This document shows positions 34,326 to 45,579 of a stretch of 64,000 nt of DNA, piece after piece. Where the stretch lies: the NCBI GenBank assembly GCA_028564705.1, contig JAPXFQ010002676.1, forward strand, positions 1,550,001 to 1,614,000, written 5' to 3'. The DNA comes from Apricaphanius iberus (Eukaryota; Chordata; Actinopteri; Cyprinodontiformes; Aphaniidae). Position 1 is the stretch's first letter. Every line of letters begins with the position of its first letter. A model generated the notes under the pieces. It made no database searches. It was not told where the DNA came from and saw only the letters and a program-made list of their open reading frames with translations. A program made the translations under genes and the position numbers.

Positions 34326-34793
34326 AAACTCCCTCCAAAAAAAAAAAGAAAAAAAAAGAAGCTAATTTTTCTTATAAAAGGCACTTAATTTCCCTTACCT
34401 TTTAATGCATGTAACTAAACAGCTGCTGTGAGAGCCAAATTTGGCTTTAAATTAAATATATTTACAATAAATAAACCATTTTTACAGATTTACACAGATA
34501 ATTATGACACTCTCAGAGAGGAAAATACACAAATATTTCCCAAAATCCTCCCGCTTAACAGTATATCTATATATATGGATATATTTTTGCTTCCCAAAGC
34601 TGGAGAACAGCATGAACGAGAAAATACGGGTAACGATATGGGACATTTCCCTTTATGTACGGACTGAATACTGTTTATAGATACGTGTGTGCCCTTTGGC
34701 AGCAGCAGAGAAGCTCCCAGCAGTTCAGTTAAAGTTCTTAAGAAGCTCCTCAAGCAGGGCACATAATGTGTCTGTGTGCGTGTGTGTTTCCAG

Positions 34794-36542
34794 TCAGACA
34801 TGTGTGGGGCTGTCTGAGTGTGGGTCAGTCTTGGCCATGTGCAGAACCACAGCAGGAGATTTGTAGTGGCAGTGCGTGCTGCCGCAGTTCACGCCGCCGC
34901 AGGGCTTCCTCCCACTAGTCCTGTCCGCCAGCTTCCTGCTGCATAGGCCCTGCCAGGTCTGCAGGGTCTTGGAGCTCCACACCCACACCCCGCTGGTGAT
35001 CCCCACCACCAGCGACATGAAGATCTTCAGCATGAACACGGCCACCGTGGGCACTGACGTCTGCAGTGAGCAGTCGCCGGCTTGCCCTCCGAAGGAGCCA
35101 CACTTCATTTGCAGGCCCCTCAGCTTCCAATAGTCCATGTTGAGCCTCTCGTAGAAGTAGCAGACGATGACGCAGGTGGCCGGCACTGTGTAGAGGATGG
35201 AGTAGATGCCTATCTTCACCATGAGCTTCTCCAGCTTCTCCGTGTTGGTGCCCTCCGTCTTCATGACTTTGCGGATGTGGAAGAGGGCGACGAAGCCTGT
35301 GAGGATGAAGGACGTGCCGATGATCAGGTAGCAGGACAACGGGATGAGGACGAAGCCGGTGAGCGCTCCCGGGTCCATGCTGCCCACGTAGCACAGCCCT
35401 GTAAGCTCGTCTCCGGCCACCTTCCTCATGGTGAGGATGATGATAGTCTTGAGAGCAGGGATGCCCCAAGCGGCCATGTGGAAGTAGTTGCTGTGAGCTT
35501 CAATGGCCTCGTGTCCCCACTTCTTCCCTGCAGCCAGGAACCAGGTGAGGGTGAGGATGACCCACCAGATTGAGGAGGCCATCCCAAAGTAGTACAGGAT
35601 GAGGAAGACTATGGTGCAGCCAGTTGACTCCAGCCCCTCCTGGATGATGTAGAGCTCGCCATGCTCCCGATCGCAGGCGATGTTCTCCGGCCCCGCCACC
35701 GAACGGATGATGAAGGCCACGGAGTAGACGTTGTAACACATGGAGAGGAATATGATGGGTCTCTCGGGGTACTGGAAGCGGTGGGGCTCCAGCAGGAAGG
35801 TCAGAACAGTGAAAGCAGTGGACACAAAACACAGGATGGACCACACGGTCACCCAGATGAAGGCAAAGTCCTTGTCCTGCCTGGACCAGTAGACGTCCAC
35901 GGCCGGGGAGCAGCGTGGGGCACAGGACTGGCTCTTCTCCACGAACTGGAACTTGTCTGGGTTTTCACAGGAGCCCACAGCGCCCTGAGAGCGCGTCCCG
36001 CTGGTGGCTGGGTGCCGGGGCCTGGGGGGCACCGGGAGCATCCCCTCACCCTTCTTAACCTCCGGCCTGGTTTCGTTCTCGGGGGCCTCCATGCACAGGG
36101 CGTTGGGGTCGTGCCTGGTGGGCAGACGGGAGCAGTTCAGCGAGTCGGGCCAGGTGTAGCTGAACTGCTTCATGATGGGGGCACACTTCTCCCGTGCCTG
36201 CTCGCACATGGGCCTGCAGGCGGGGATGGAGGTCGACACTTTGTCCGTGCACATGGGGGCATAGAGGGAGCAGAGAAAGAAGCGGAGATGCACGTCGCAG
36301 CCATACCTCACCAGGGGGGCGAACTCCAGCAGCTTGATTTCAGCCTCCTTCTGGTCGTCATGCTGCATGAAGTTGGGCATCCGGGTGAGGTTGTAGCCGA
36401 TCCCCTGGCACATGGGGATAACGATGGGCTCGCACTTAGCCGGTCTGTCCCGGTCCAGGTCGTAGGCGCCGATCTCAAAGCTGGAGCTGGGAGTCACCAG
36501 CAGAAATAAAAAAATCACCACCTGCAGCGGACAACCATCCAT
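34794..36542 (-). CDS. fzd9: Frizzled-9 Wnt receptor
   Basis: Seven-pass plasma-membrane receptor for Wnt ligands, signalling through Dishevelled. The 582-residue product has a signal peptide (1-21), a Frizzled cysteine-rich domain with ten cysteines (37, 45, 82, 91, 98, 109, 113, 120, 137, 150), N-glycosylation sites at 51, 136 and 156, a linker, membrane segments at about 228-250, 262-283, 309-333, 353-372, 394-420, 442-464 and 497-520, KTLQTW (525-530; KTxxxW, binds Dishevelled) and a C-terminal PDZ ligand THV. The tail with THCHYK and VLHM-KTDP is characteristic of FZD9 rather than FZD10, and the length is close to that of mammalian FZD9. The start ATG (36540-36542) has A at -3 and G at +4, and an in-frame TAG lies 18 nt upstream; a TTG-initiated extension is unlikely. 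The coding region is one exon and much more GC-rich than its surroundings. Whether it is the teleost a or b paralogue is not settled here (b is my guess). Confidence 0.97.
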   Translation of the reverse strand: MDGCPLQVVIFLFLLVTPSSSFEIGAYDLDRDRPAKCEPIVIPMCQGIGYNLTRMPNFMQHDDQKEAEIKLLEFAPLVRYGCDVHLRFFLCSLYAPMCTDKVSTSIPACRPMCEQAREKCAPIMKQFSYTWPDSLNCSRLPTRHDPNALCMEAPENETRPEVKKGEGMLPVPPRPRHPATSGTRSQGAVGSCENPDKFQFVEKSQSCAPRCSPAVDVYWSRQDKDFAFIWVTVWSILCFVSTAFTVLTFLLEPHRFQYPERPIIFLSMCYNVYSVAFIIRSVAGPENIACDREHGELYIIQEGLESTGCTIVFLILYYFGMASSIWWVILTLTWFLAAGKKWGHEAIEAHSNYFHMAAWGIPALKTIIILTMRKVAGDELTGLCYVGSMDPGALTGFVLIPLSCYLIIGTSFILTGFVALFHIRKVMKTEGTNTEKLEKLMVKIGIYSILYTVPATCVIVCYFYERLNMDYWKLRGLQMKCGSFGGQAGDCSLQTSVPTVAVFMLKIFMSLVVGITSGVWVWSSKTLQTWQGLCSRKLADRTSGRKPCGGVNCGSTHCHYKSPAVVLHMAKTDPHSDSPTHV

Positions 36543-37040
36543 GCTGATTACTCTCAACTAGGAAAAATAGTAAGTCCGTGTCCTTCAGGAATAAGCATGA
36601 AAATGGGAGAAAGAGACGGAGAGATCCCCGTTATTTCCCCATAAGTGGAAAAATACCCCCGAAAAAAAAAAAGAAGATAACAGCTGCAGACAGGGAGTAA
36701 TGTTATGTCAGATCGTGAAGTCCGCAATTAAAACAAGATTAATCAAACAGAAAACCGAGAAACAGGTCCGCAACCGCAACGTGACAGCCGGGAAACTTCG
36801 GTGATCATCTGAGCGGAGAGCAGAAACCTAAAAAGCGTGGAGTAAATCCTCAATCCGACCAGGAGAAACCAGACAGGAGAGCGGCTGTTCGTCTCGTTTT
36901 AATCGGTTTCGGGGGCTCCGCTTCCTCCGCTTTCAGGCTCCACACTGAAGTTTGAGAGCCGCTCAAAACGACTTTACTCCGGCAGAGACACAGAGGAGGA
37001 GGAGAAGGAGGAGGAGAAGGAGGAGGAGTGAGCGGCGTGA
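36543..37040 (-). promoter_or_regulatory. fzd9 5' leader and CpG-rich upstream region
   Basis: The DNA just upstream of fzd9 has frequent CpG (for example about 36720-36850 and 36900-37040), contrasting with the CpG-poor flanks, as at many vertebrate developmental promoters. A (GGA)n tract at 36993-37029 reads as a TCC-rich tract on the gene strand. No TATA box is obvious. The transcription start cannot be placed from sequence alone. Confidence 0.45.
36993..37029 (+). repeat. (GGA)n purine tract
   Basis: GGA/GAA triplets, pyrimidine-rich on the fzd9 strand, about 450 bp upstream of the start codon. Confidence 0.85.
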
Positions 37041-38444
37041 CGCTCACATTTCAACCCCAGCACCACACAAGGGAAATTATCAGACAGATGCTGGAGGATG
37101 GTCAAATAGCTCTGACATTTCTGCCGCGAATAGTTCCCTCACACGCTTTCCAAGAGGGAGCAGTTTTAAATGAGAACCTCCAGCAGCCATTTACAGATCC
37201 GAATAAGTTTTATCATCACAGGGTGCTGCAGCGCATTACACAGTAATATATGCTGCATATTTATAATGCAGGCTAGTTGTTCTCTATCATGACTTGGGAA
37301 GAATTCACATAGATATGCGAACAAAAGCAGCATTTTTTTTTTTTACGTGCAAACAGGGCTGCATTAACTATTAAAGGGACCAAGGGCTAAAATGCCCAGT
37401 AGGGCCCCCACTCGGGTGGGGGCTGCATTAGAAGCTGCAGTAAGGGGGGTGGGGGTTTCCAAATGCCATTTGATAAATAAATAAATACATAAATAAATAA
37501 AACATTTGGGGCATCCTCCATGTGTCCGAAATGCTTAAAAAATTTTTGAAGATTTTTTTCATGCCTGCCTTTTTCTCCTCAACATAACGGTATAACAATC
37601 TGTGTAAATAACAGGATGTATTTGTCTACTGTCCCTTACATGATGACCATTAACCAACGCTCATTGTGCCTCTGCCTTCACTCCTCAGCTGTTTTGCTTT
37701 GTGAGTGATGCTGCTGGTAATTAGGGTGTACACAATAATAGTTACAGTAGTTTTTCCTTTAAACACTGTCTTTTGTTACCATATTACTATATATGCTGTT
37801 TTCTTCTTAGGTCGTATTGTGGCAACTGATGAAGTGAAACAAACAAATGCTGTGTGCGCAGAGTGCAAATTCACCACAAAACATTGTGTTTTTTTTTTAC
37901 TAACAATCATGGCCGCCGACAGTTGTCCAGGGCCCATAGAGGGGGGCTCAGAACAGGCACTCACACTATCAAATTATGGCCAACAATGTTCTGTTTAAGA
38001 TGACCTGTTCGTGAAGGAAAATATAGCCACGATTATGAAATTACATAAAACCATGTTTATTTACTTGCAGTAGGGGTTTTGGAACTCCCCACACTCCCCT
38101 TCCCAAACACAGAAGTAGTTTGGCAGCAGAGAAAACTTCAAACTTTCAATTTGTTATGCAGCTCCAGCTCTGTACAAAATGCTGGACTGGAGGTGAGTGG
38201 CCGTGAATCAGATGAAGTCACTGCTGAAGACCCTCAACCAGAAAGGTTGGGCACACAGCCTTAGGAGCTCACATCTAAAACGTTCACATAAATAGTGTCT
38301 AAAATAGCCTCCTACCTCCAATTTGGACTGCAGCAGGTGTGGAAAGTCAGATGTGCCAACAGCTTGATACATAAAAATATATCAAATCCTATATTTATAC
38401 ATGTGAACATTTTAATAAAACTTGAAATGCATTTGTCAAATGAA
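37041..38444. other. Unassigned sequence upstream of fzd9
   Basis: No gene recognised. A short GC-rich hairpin lies at 37404-37423 and ATAAATA repeats near 37474-37500. The open frame 37705-37998 has no motif. Confidence 0.4.
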
Positions 38445-38745
38445 TTCATTATCTATGTCACTTATCCTTGAATAGAAGCGGGAGGGTTGGTTCCTATCTC
38501 CATCAGTCACGAGGGGCAGGGTATGCCCTGGACAGATCATCAGTGGCCAGAGGCCAATTTAAAAAATTTAGAAAGACCAATTAACCTAACATTCACTTTT
38601 TTGGATTGAGGAAGGAAGTTGGATTACCCGGAGGGATCAGATGCATGCAAACATGCAGAAACACCCTAGGCTGGAAATTGAACCCAGGACCTTCTTGCTA
38701 CAAGGAGAGAGTGCTACCAACTGTGCCACTGTGCAGTCCTGGACT
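38445..38745 (-). repeat. tRNA-headed SINE copy
   Basis: On the minus strand, the head near 38735 reads GTGGCACAGTTGGTAGCACT (A-box-like), then about 35 nt later GGTTCAATTTCC (B-box-like), followed by a body ending near 38450. Same family as 10021-10811 and 39335-39615. Confidence 0.6.
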
Positions 38746-39334
38746 CTTGCTGGTGCCACTATAAAAACATGAATATTACTGTCAAACAGAAGAGACATGT
38801 TGGTAATACAAAAAATGTTGCTATTAAAAATCTAATCTGCCAGCGTTATAAATTATTATGGGTTTAATTGTTGGCTAAATTGTGAGCTGGATCTAGAGAG
38901 AACACTCACCTCTAAGGTCAGTGAGATCATGGGGCGAACACAATTACTGTATCTAGTACAGTAAGATGACGTTGAGTGTTTCTGAAATTCATCGTTAGCT
39001 TCAACTCAAACAGTGTGAGGTTTGTTGTTGATTATAACTGAAAATCCAAAGTTATTTTTCATAAATTCCTCCAATAGTGTATTGTGCTTAAAATTTGTTT
39101 GTTCAGGGTTCTGAAATTTGCATATTTTAATAGAATGAACTGTCCCAAATGAATATAAAACCAAAAATAAACCAAACTAATACACAAATATGGTGTCACT
39201 GAAGTTGTCAGAAATTAATGTAAAGTTAAATAATTACTTTGTGAGATCTTCTAATTCGATATAATCTTTATATCCTTTTAGATCTGCTAATAAAAAAAAG
39301 TAAAATATAAATAATAAAGTAAAATATGACAATT

Positions 39335-39615
39335 TATTTCCTTTCCTATCCTTGCAGGGTTGCTGGTGGGGTGGGTGCTGGTGCCATCGGTTCATTGGGC
39401 GAGAGGCAGGGCACACCCTTGGAAGGTTCTCCACTCAATCACTGGGAAACAATGAGACACAAAGGAAAAACAGTCAGGCACACACACTCTCACAGCTAAG
39501 GAAAGCTTAGAGCGAGACCATTTAACCTATAATACTAACAGCAGGAAGACAGTAGGTCAGGATTTGAACACAAGACCTTCTTGCTGTAAGGCAAGAGTGC
39601 TAACAGCTGACCCAA
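39335..39615 (-). repeat. tRNA-headed SINE copy, diverged
   Basis: On the minus strand, GGGTCAGCTGTTAGCACT (A-box-like) near 39610 and TGTTCAAATCC (B-box-like) near 39572 mark the head; the body runs to about 39340 with the shared segment GGCAGGGCACACCCTTGGA. It lies about 0.6 kb from the previous copy in the same orientation. Confidence 0.55.
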
Positions 39616-40649
39616 CTCACAGCTCAAAAATAAATAACTAATAAAGAAAGGAATAAAAGAAGATTTTTTTAAAATCTAACAGCAGACAGTAATAATGAAA
39701 CAAATGAAAAATCTGAATTTGAATTTAGGACAGTGGCAGCTTTAGAAGAAAAGGATAAAGAGTCGACCTAATAGGTTATTTCAAAAAATCCACTGGATGT
39801 TTCTTCGTCTTGTTTTTTAATTAAATGAAGATATTAAGAAATAAATGGATAAAGTATGATCTATCCCCTCTGGATCACTTATAAGGAACCTGTGATTACC
39901 TGTCTCTGCTGCCCCCAGCTAGAAGCAGGAGCAGTTTATTTTTTCTCAGCTGTGGTTATAGGGAATAACCCATAGCACCTGTAAAATGATTGAAATGAAT
40001 CTTTCACTGTCGCTGACTCCGAATTACTCCGCCACGATTTTCTGCTAATGTTTTTAAGAAACATAAGGTGAAACTTTATTGAGCCCCGCAGGTCAGGTCC
40101 CTTAAAAACAAAGCCGTCCCACAGCTGGAAGGTGGGTGGAAGAAAGTGCTTCAAGGTGAATGGGATGAGGAATAGCCAGCATGGAAACAACCACACAAAC
40201 ACATGCAAGCACCTAACCTGGGCCAGGGTGATTTAATGAAGAGACACAACCTTGTATAGAATGCAATAATGTAAGCAACAGTGACCGTGCTGGAGGCTAT
40301 TGTTTCCATCTAGCGGCTGAATAGGAAGAGCCTGTAGCTCCACAGCTGTTGCACGGAACATTTGATCTTTTCTTGAACAGGGAGGGAACTCGAGGATTTT
40401 GGCCTCTCGCCCTGCAGGCCTGAATTGCTTGTCAACTGCTTGCTGTCTCTATTAGTCTCTGTGTTAAACGTCTGTCTGCCTAAGGTGATTTTGCACCTGT
40501 CTGGTGGAGAATGATCCTGCTGTTTGATACATTAAGATGTTAATGTTGACAACATACTGAGGGAATAAAACCAGGGTCTTTTATATGCTGAATAAAAATG
40601 TGAGACAATGGACCTTTATTATTTAAGACTGTGGAACTAAAACTTTGAC
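39616..40649. other. Unassigned sequence
   Basis: No gene or repeat recognised; the frame 39936-40208 (minus) has no motif. Confidence 0.4.
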
Positions 40650-41160
40650 TTCTGAAGAAGTGCAAATATCCCAGATGGAATGAGATTTGGTGACTGTGGA
40701 GACTGTTGGAACATATTCAGCAAACAAGTTTGATACGATTTGAGCTTTGTAACAAAATTCACTATCCTGCTGCAAATAGTCATCATAAGATGGCTGCACT
40801 ATGGTCATAAATGGATGGACATGGTCGGCAACAGGAAAATGGTAGCGTCAGTGGGGCTCAGTTGTTCCTAATGGGGTCAATGTATGCCAAAAAATGTCTC
40901 CCCATTTCATTATACCACTATCATCTATCTCTGACCATTTTACCATGAATGTTACAGTAGCAATTGTGAAAAATCAGACCAGGCAACATTTTTTTTCCAA
41001 TAACGTCTTAGTCCAGGTTTGTCGAGCGTGTGAGAACTACAGCCTCACCTGCTTCACTCACGACAGCGTCCTGTTTTTGGTGGACAGGAGTTCCCATATC
41101 AATCAGGATTCCTATGATCTACTGCTGGGCTAAATTGTTACCTCCTTCAGCCACAATAAG
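40650..41160 (-). mobile_element. Tc1/mariner-like relic
   Basis: The segment matches the same degenerate family as 6955-9010: GGTGACTGTGGAGACTGTTG near 40688, ATGGATGGACATGGTCGGCA near 40811, and ATCAGACCAGGCAACAT near 40973, which on the minus strand corresponds to the W-SDE core of a Tc1 transposase. No intact frame. Confidence 0.55.
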
Positions 41161-42051
41161 GGGGCTACCAAATCCAATGTTCTCACGGGACTTAGTCACC
41201 TGCGGAGCTGTTAAAAGCATTCAGTTTCTTTCCCTCCTTGTCAGATCCTTTCATTTTCTGTTACCTTCACTGCCTTTTGCCTGTCTTTGTTATTTTGTTG
41301 TTTTCGACCCGGTGGTCCCCTACAGACATTTGTCAGGGTGGACACTAACCTAAATTACTTATCAATTTTCCTTCCACCAGTCTATGTCCTCATGGACACA
41401 GTTACAAGGTACAAAGTTATACACTCAACAATTTACAGTTGTTTGAGCAATAATTCAACCAATCTTACAACAGACTTTACAAGAATTTGTTTCAGATATG
41501 AATCAATCAGCTAAGCATCACTGTGCCTTTTTTTTTGGGAGAAATTCAACTCAAAGTCATTCCACTGCATTTGTCAAGTACAGTCATTAATTTATTTCAT
41601 AGTAATGAAGAGTGCAAAACTGTGAATGCAGACTTTTTTTATTAACTGACACACAGACACTTCCTAATCTTTGAAACCTGGATCGTTGTTTTGTACATTG
41701 CGTACTGGTTTCGCCGTTTGATTGGGGTGATATGTAAAGACGATGCGTGCAGGCCTGCAATCATGACACTGTTGTTTATCTACCATGCATTTTATTGGTG
41801 TAGAAGAAGCCACTGCCTGAATGTTGAACACCAAAAGAACAACAGCATTAAATCCCTCTCTAATCTGATCTCCAGCTAAGCCTCACTGCCACACATACCT
41901 TTGGACATTTTGAAAGATTTTGCTCTATGACCATCGCTGCGACCTAATAATAACATCACTTAATCTCTTGTAGTGCTTTGCTGTGAATTTGACACCTTTC
42001 ACCCTAAAACACATGCACTATAAAAAAACAGGAGCACATCAAAAAGCATCT
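41161..42051. other. Unassigned AT-rich sequence
   Basis: No gene or repeat recognised. Confidence 0.4.
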
Positions 42052-42094
42052 AGGATTACGGAAGCTTATTGCATTCGCTTGAAAAAAATAAAAA

Positions 42095-42322
42095 GCTCTG
42101 TTTTTCTGAATTAATGAGATAAGTTTTAAAAATAAAAATAAATATCGCTCTGTTTTTCTGAATTAATGAGATAAGTTTTAAAAATAAAAATAAATACCGC
42201 TGTTTTTTTTAATTAATGAGATACGTTTTAAAAATAAAAATGAATAACGTTGTTTTTTTAAATTAATGAGATAAGTTTAAAAAATAAAAATAAAAACTGC
42301 TCTGTTTTTCTGAATTAACAAA
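42095..42322 (+). repeat. 50-52-bp tandem repeat in the left arm of the foldback element
   Basis: Units begin at about 42095, 42147, 42199, 42249 and 42299 with spacing 52, 52, 50 and 50. The units are AT-rich and noncoding. Confidence 0.85.
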
Positions 42323-42689
42323 ATAAACTGTGGGGGGCAGAAAATATGGCAGTAAGCTAAACCTGAACAGGAGCAAAATCCTCAGGTGTCTGTGCAAAAT
42401 CGACCAATTCATATGCCTATTATATACATATTTGAGAAACAGAAGTATTTTATAGTTTCATAATTCCAACACAAAGTAAAAGCGAATTAAGCCATCAAAA
42501 GTGACATGCCGTGCAATGGTCGGGCGACCTATCCATGGCTTGCCTAATGCCTAATGACTGCTCGAGATAAGCATTAGCCACCACGACCCTGCAAATGATA
42601 AGCGGAATGCTATAGACAATGATGGAATGATTGAAACAGGACATGTTTGAGTTCCCCTTACTTAGACAGCTAATAATGCCTACAGGGAT

Positions 42690-42840
42690 AGAACATCCAT
42701 CCATTCTCTATACTACCAGCCGCATGGTTGGTGCAGATCTCCAACAGTCATTGAGTGGAAGGTGGGGTACACCATGAATATGTCAACAGTCAATTGCAGG
42801 GCAATGCCATGGAATGCCCCCACTGTTCTTCTTGTCCAGT
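42690..42840. repeat. SINE tail fragment
   Basis: ACATCCATCCATTCTCTATAC and GGTGGGGTACACC match the tail half of the SINE family seen at 10021-10811; the tRNA-like head is absent. It lies inside the foldback element. Confidence 0.5.
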
Positions 42841-43003
42841 CAGGAAAAACAGAGCAGTATTTATTTTTATTTTTAAAACGTATCTCATTAATTCTGAAAA
42901 ACAGAGCAGTATTCATTTTTATTTGTAAAACGTATCTCATTATTTCAGAAAAACAGAGCTTTTTATTTTTTTTCAAGCGAACGCAATAAGCTTCCGTAAA
43001 GGA

Positions 43004-44688
43004 TAGAAGTGACATAAGCTGATGTTTCTTTACATTTCCACCGATGTGACACGTGTTTTTGAAAAACATCAACATGCATGGAAAGATAGATAACTGACAC
43101 GGTGACAGTGGTTTTTAGCCAAGCGTAGGAAGCTGCACAAACTTGTTGCAAGATGTAAAGATATGTTTACTGGATACTTTTTTTTCTCTTGTCTGCTGTT
43201 GCTGTAGCAGTAAATAACAATACCACAAACAGAATTCACTGGTTTCAATTTTGAATTACTGATGGTGATGTTAAATGTGTCACGGCCTTGATTTTTTTCC
43301 TGGAGCGACATCACCAAGGAATAAATAGCTCTGTTTCCTTGATTAACTGAGGAGCCACAGGGTCTAACCACAGTGCTGCTGTGTGTCCTGGGCTCTACGG
43401 TAAGATACCATTGTGCTTTCCTGTCGTGTTTTGATTTCACCTAATTGTGTTATTTCTTCCTGACCTGAACAGAAAATGGTCAAAGGAGTAGGAACATGAG
43501 CAATAGAGTATTTATATATTTCTTAGGCTTGTAGCTGATTTGTTTTGAGAAGGTCATTGCTATTGACTTTGCTATTCAGTGGAAGGAATGGATATATGTT
43601 ATTTATTCCTCCCCCTGCTCTTACTCTCCTGCTCATGATACTGCTGCATGTCAAGCCTCTGTAATAAGTAGCCTCTACAAATAACCCCCCATCTTTTATT
43701 TCATGCATTCATCAGCCAATTTGGTGGCGTGTGGGTCTTGTAATTACTACCTCTTGCTTATTGGTTATCATATATCAGGTACAAAGCTATAAACATCCCC
43801 TGGAACAATGGGGGAGCCTTGCCACAGCCTGGCAAGGCATTGCTATCCCAGAGCCACGGCCTCTTTGAGGTTGTTATGTGTGTAATAAGAGACACCTCAC
43901 ACATACAGCAGTACATCTGGACCAGTCTACAGCTTTTGACAGGGAGCATAATAGTAAATTGTTGAGGCTAGAATCATATCATTATCTCTTTATTCATGCT
44001 GTAATCTTCAGTGCGGGCAGAATCTGACACGGGTAAAAGTTATTATAAACTGAAGTTGTAGTTATCTTGTTTTCCAATTATAGCTCTACACTTATGTTGT
44101 CTGTTAAAGTGGCAGCTTTCTCTTTCTTCCGGATCATCACTTTGAAAAAGTCATAAGCTGCAATGAGGGGACAGTGTGCCGAAAAGAGTCTCAGTTTTCT
44201 CTGTTATGCAATTTTATGTAGTGCTATTAGGTGACTTTGTGAATAGGTCTGATTCACTTCTTCAGTCCATCTGTGTTCCTCATCCACATCTGTTTTCTAA
44301 TAGGATGATGTCCTTCACAGCCGTGTACAGGTAGTGGGAATGACGGCAGAGCCGTTTCCTCAAAATGTCCCCATTGCTAAAATTAAACAAAGGAGGGATT
44401 CAGTTATTTCACAAATGGTCCAAGTTTTTTTATTTTTTATTTGCTAATGGAAGAAACAAATAAGAAGTCAACATTAGCAGAAACCGATCATAACGATAGC
44501 CCAAATGCTTTGTAATTTTCATTAAATTTGTTAAGAATATTTTTTTTGATTAAATAACGTTTCTTTGTTTGATTTGCTAAGGAACAGAACATGGAGGTAG
44601 GCATTCCAAGGTCACTGCAGAAGTTTGAACTGAGTTGCTTTGACTATGTCCCAAAACAAATATGTAAATTTTTTACGCAGAATTTTTA

Positions 44689-44723
<35 letters not shown>

Positions 44724-45129
44724 GCTATATCCTACTGAGACAAGCACATCCCAAAGCTAAAACATGTTTCACAAGAATTAGGACATTTTTAAAAATTTGG
44801 ACGTAAAGATGTTTAAAAAGCTTTCATACTGTTAAACTGTTATCTTTTATGGAATAAAAAAAAATTTAACATTTTTTTTTTATGTAACTCCTGTTTATAC
44901 TGTCTTTTGGCAAGTTCATTGTTATAAAAAAGATTTGGTTCTCAGTAAATCATCATGGATTAATAACCAAAATGATAAAGAATAAATTGTGTGGAGGACC
45001 ACCAGGAGGCTCCACTCAGATCACCCAGATAATAGGATTTTTAGATTAAAAAAATAAATAAATTTTTGGCACAATGATTGCATGGTTTAAGAGTTGTGTT
45101 CTTACTTACCGTTGCGTTGGAGTTGAATT
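43004..45129. other. Unassigned sequence
   Basis: No gene recognised; the frame 43069-43440 (minus, 123 codons) lacks motifs. An ATT microsatellite is at 44689-44722. Confidence 0.4.
44689..44722 (+). repeat. (ATT)n microsatellite
   Basis: About eleven perfect trinucleotide units. Confidence 0.9.
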
Positions 45130-45300
45130 AAGGAGGTGATCGAACGCAGTGCTTGTGTTGTCCATTTATTCCTCACATTGGCGATGACATCCCTGAAGTA
45201 CGGTAGAACTGTGATGTTTAATGTGCAAGATAACACACCTTGTCATTCTGTGGCGAAAACACATAAGCACCTTTTGAACCACTCCCAATTCCTAGTCGCA
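45130..45300 (+). pseudogene. Tc1/mariner transposase fragment
   Basis: A short frame contains VQDNTPCHSVAKTHKHL, the Tc1 motif carrying the second catalytic Asp and the following conserved NxPCH. No other part of the transposon is identifiable, and the Gypsy-derived piece follows directly. Confidence 0.6.
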
Positions 45301-45304
45301 GGTT

Positions 45305-45515
45305 TGAACATATCCACATAGACCTGGTGGCTTCCTCCATCTCACGGTTTCACTCACCTCCTGACCATGATCGACCGTACCACCAGGTGGCCAGAAGGGG
45401 TTCAGCCGGCATGCACAACATCTGCAGTGGTGACTTGGGCATTTTTATCAACCTGGATTGCACGTTTTGGCCCCCCTTCAGACATCACCTCAGACAGACT
45501 CATATCTGACACCAG
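45305..45515 (+). pseudogene. Ty3/Gypsy integrase core fragment
   Basis: Translation on the plus strand gives FEHIHIDLV (first catalytic Asp of the integrase DDE triad), TMIDRTTRWPE and SDITSDR (second Asp), the standard order in Gypsy integrases, but with frameshifts between the pieces. The remainder of the integrase is missing. The fragment is inactive and lies tail-to-tail with the RNase H fragment next to it. Confidence 0.7.
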
Positions 45516-45579
45516 CCCCAACCCATACTTTATCTGAGATCAATGTCATTCAACACACATATATAGTGCCTCAGCAACT

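Larger units (their letters stand above)
42056..42999. mobile_element. Foldback-type DNA element with subterminal tandem repeats
   Basis: The ends are TTACGGAAGCTTATTGC in inverted orientation; the first 45 bp of each end differ by one substitution and one indel. Both arms continue into 50-52-bp tandem units (CTCTGTTTTTCTGAATTAAT...): four to five on the left (42095-42322), two to three on the right (42843-42960). The element is flanked by AGGA (42052-42055 and 43000-43003; AGGAT if the boundary is moved one base). The interior has no transposase but holds a SINE-tail fragment (42690-42840). Superfamily unknown. Confidence 0.7.

Noticed and set aside
35661..36509. A 282-codon open frame on the plus strand opposite fzd9, plus 35082-35573 and several minus-strand frames
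   Set aside because: These are shadows of the GC-rich fzd9 coding sequence in other frames; composition explains the lack of stops and no domain is recognisable.
36543..36557. Five-codon N-terminal extension of fzd9 from a TTG
   Set aside because: An ATG in good context lies just downstream and begins a normal signal peptide; TTG initiation is rare in vertebrates.
37404..37423. GC-rich hairpin (GCCCCCAC/GTGGGGGC) resembling a bacterial terminator
   Set aside because: Vertebrate context, no gene ending there and no T-run; most likely incidental.
42095..42322. Regularly spaced repeats resembling a CRISPR array
   Set aside because: The units are contiguous 50-52-bp tandem copies without unique spacers, lie in the arm of a transposon, and the genome is vertebrate.
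43069..43440. A 123-codon minus-strand frame
   Set aside because: No recognisable domain and no splice or promoter context.
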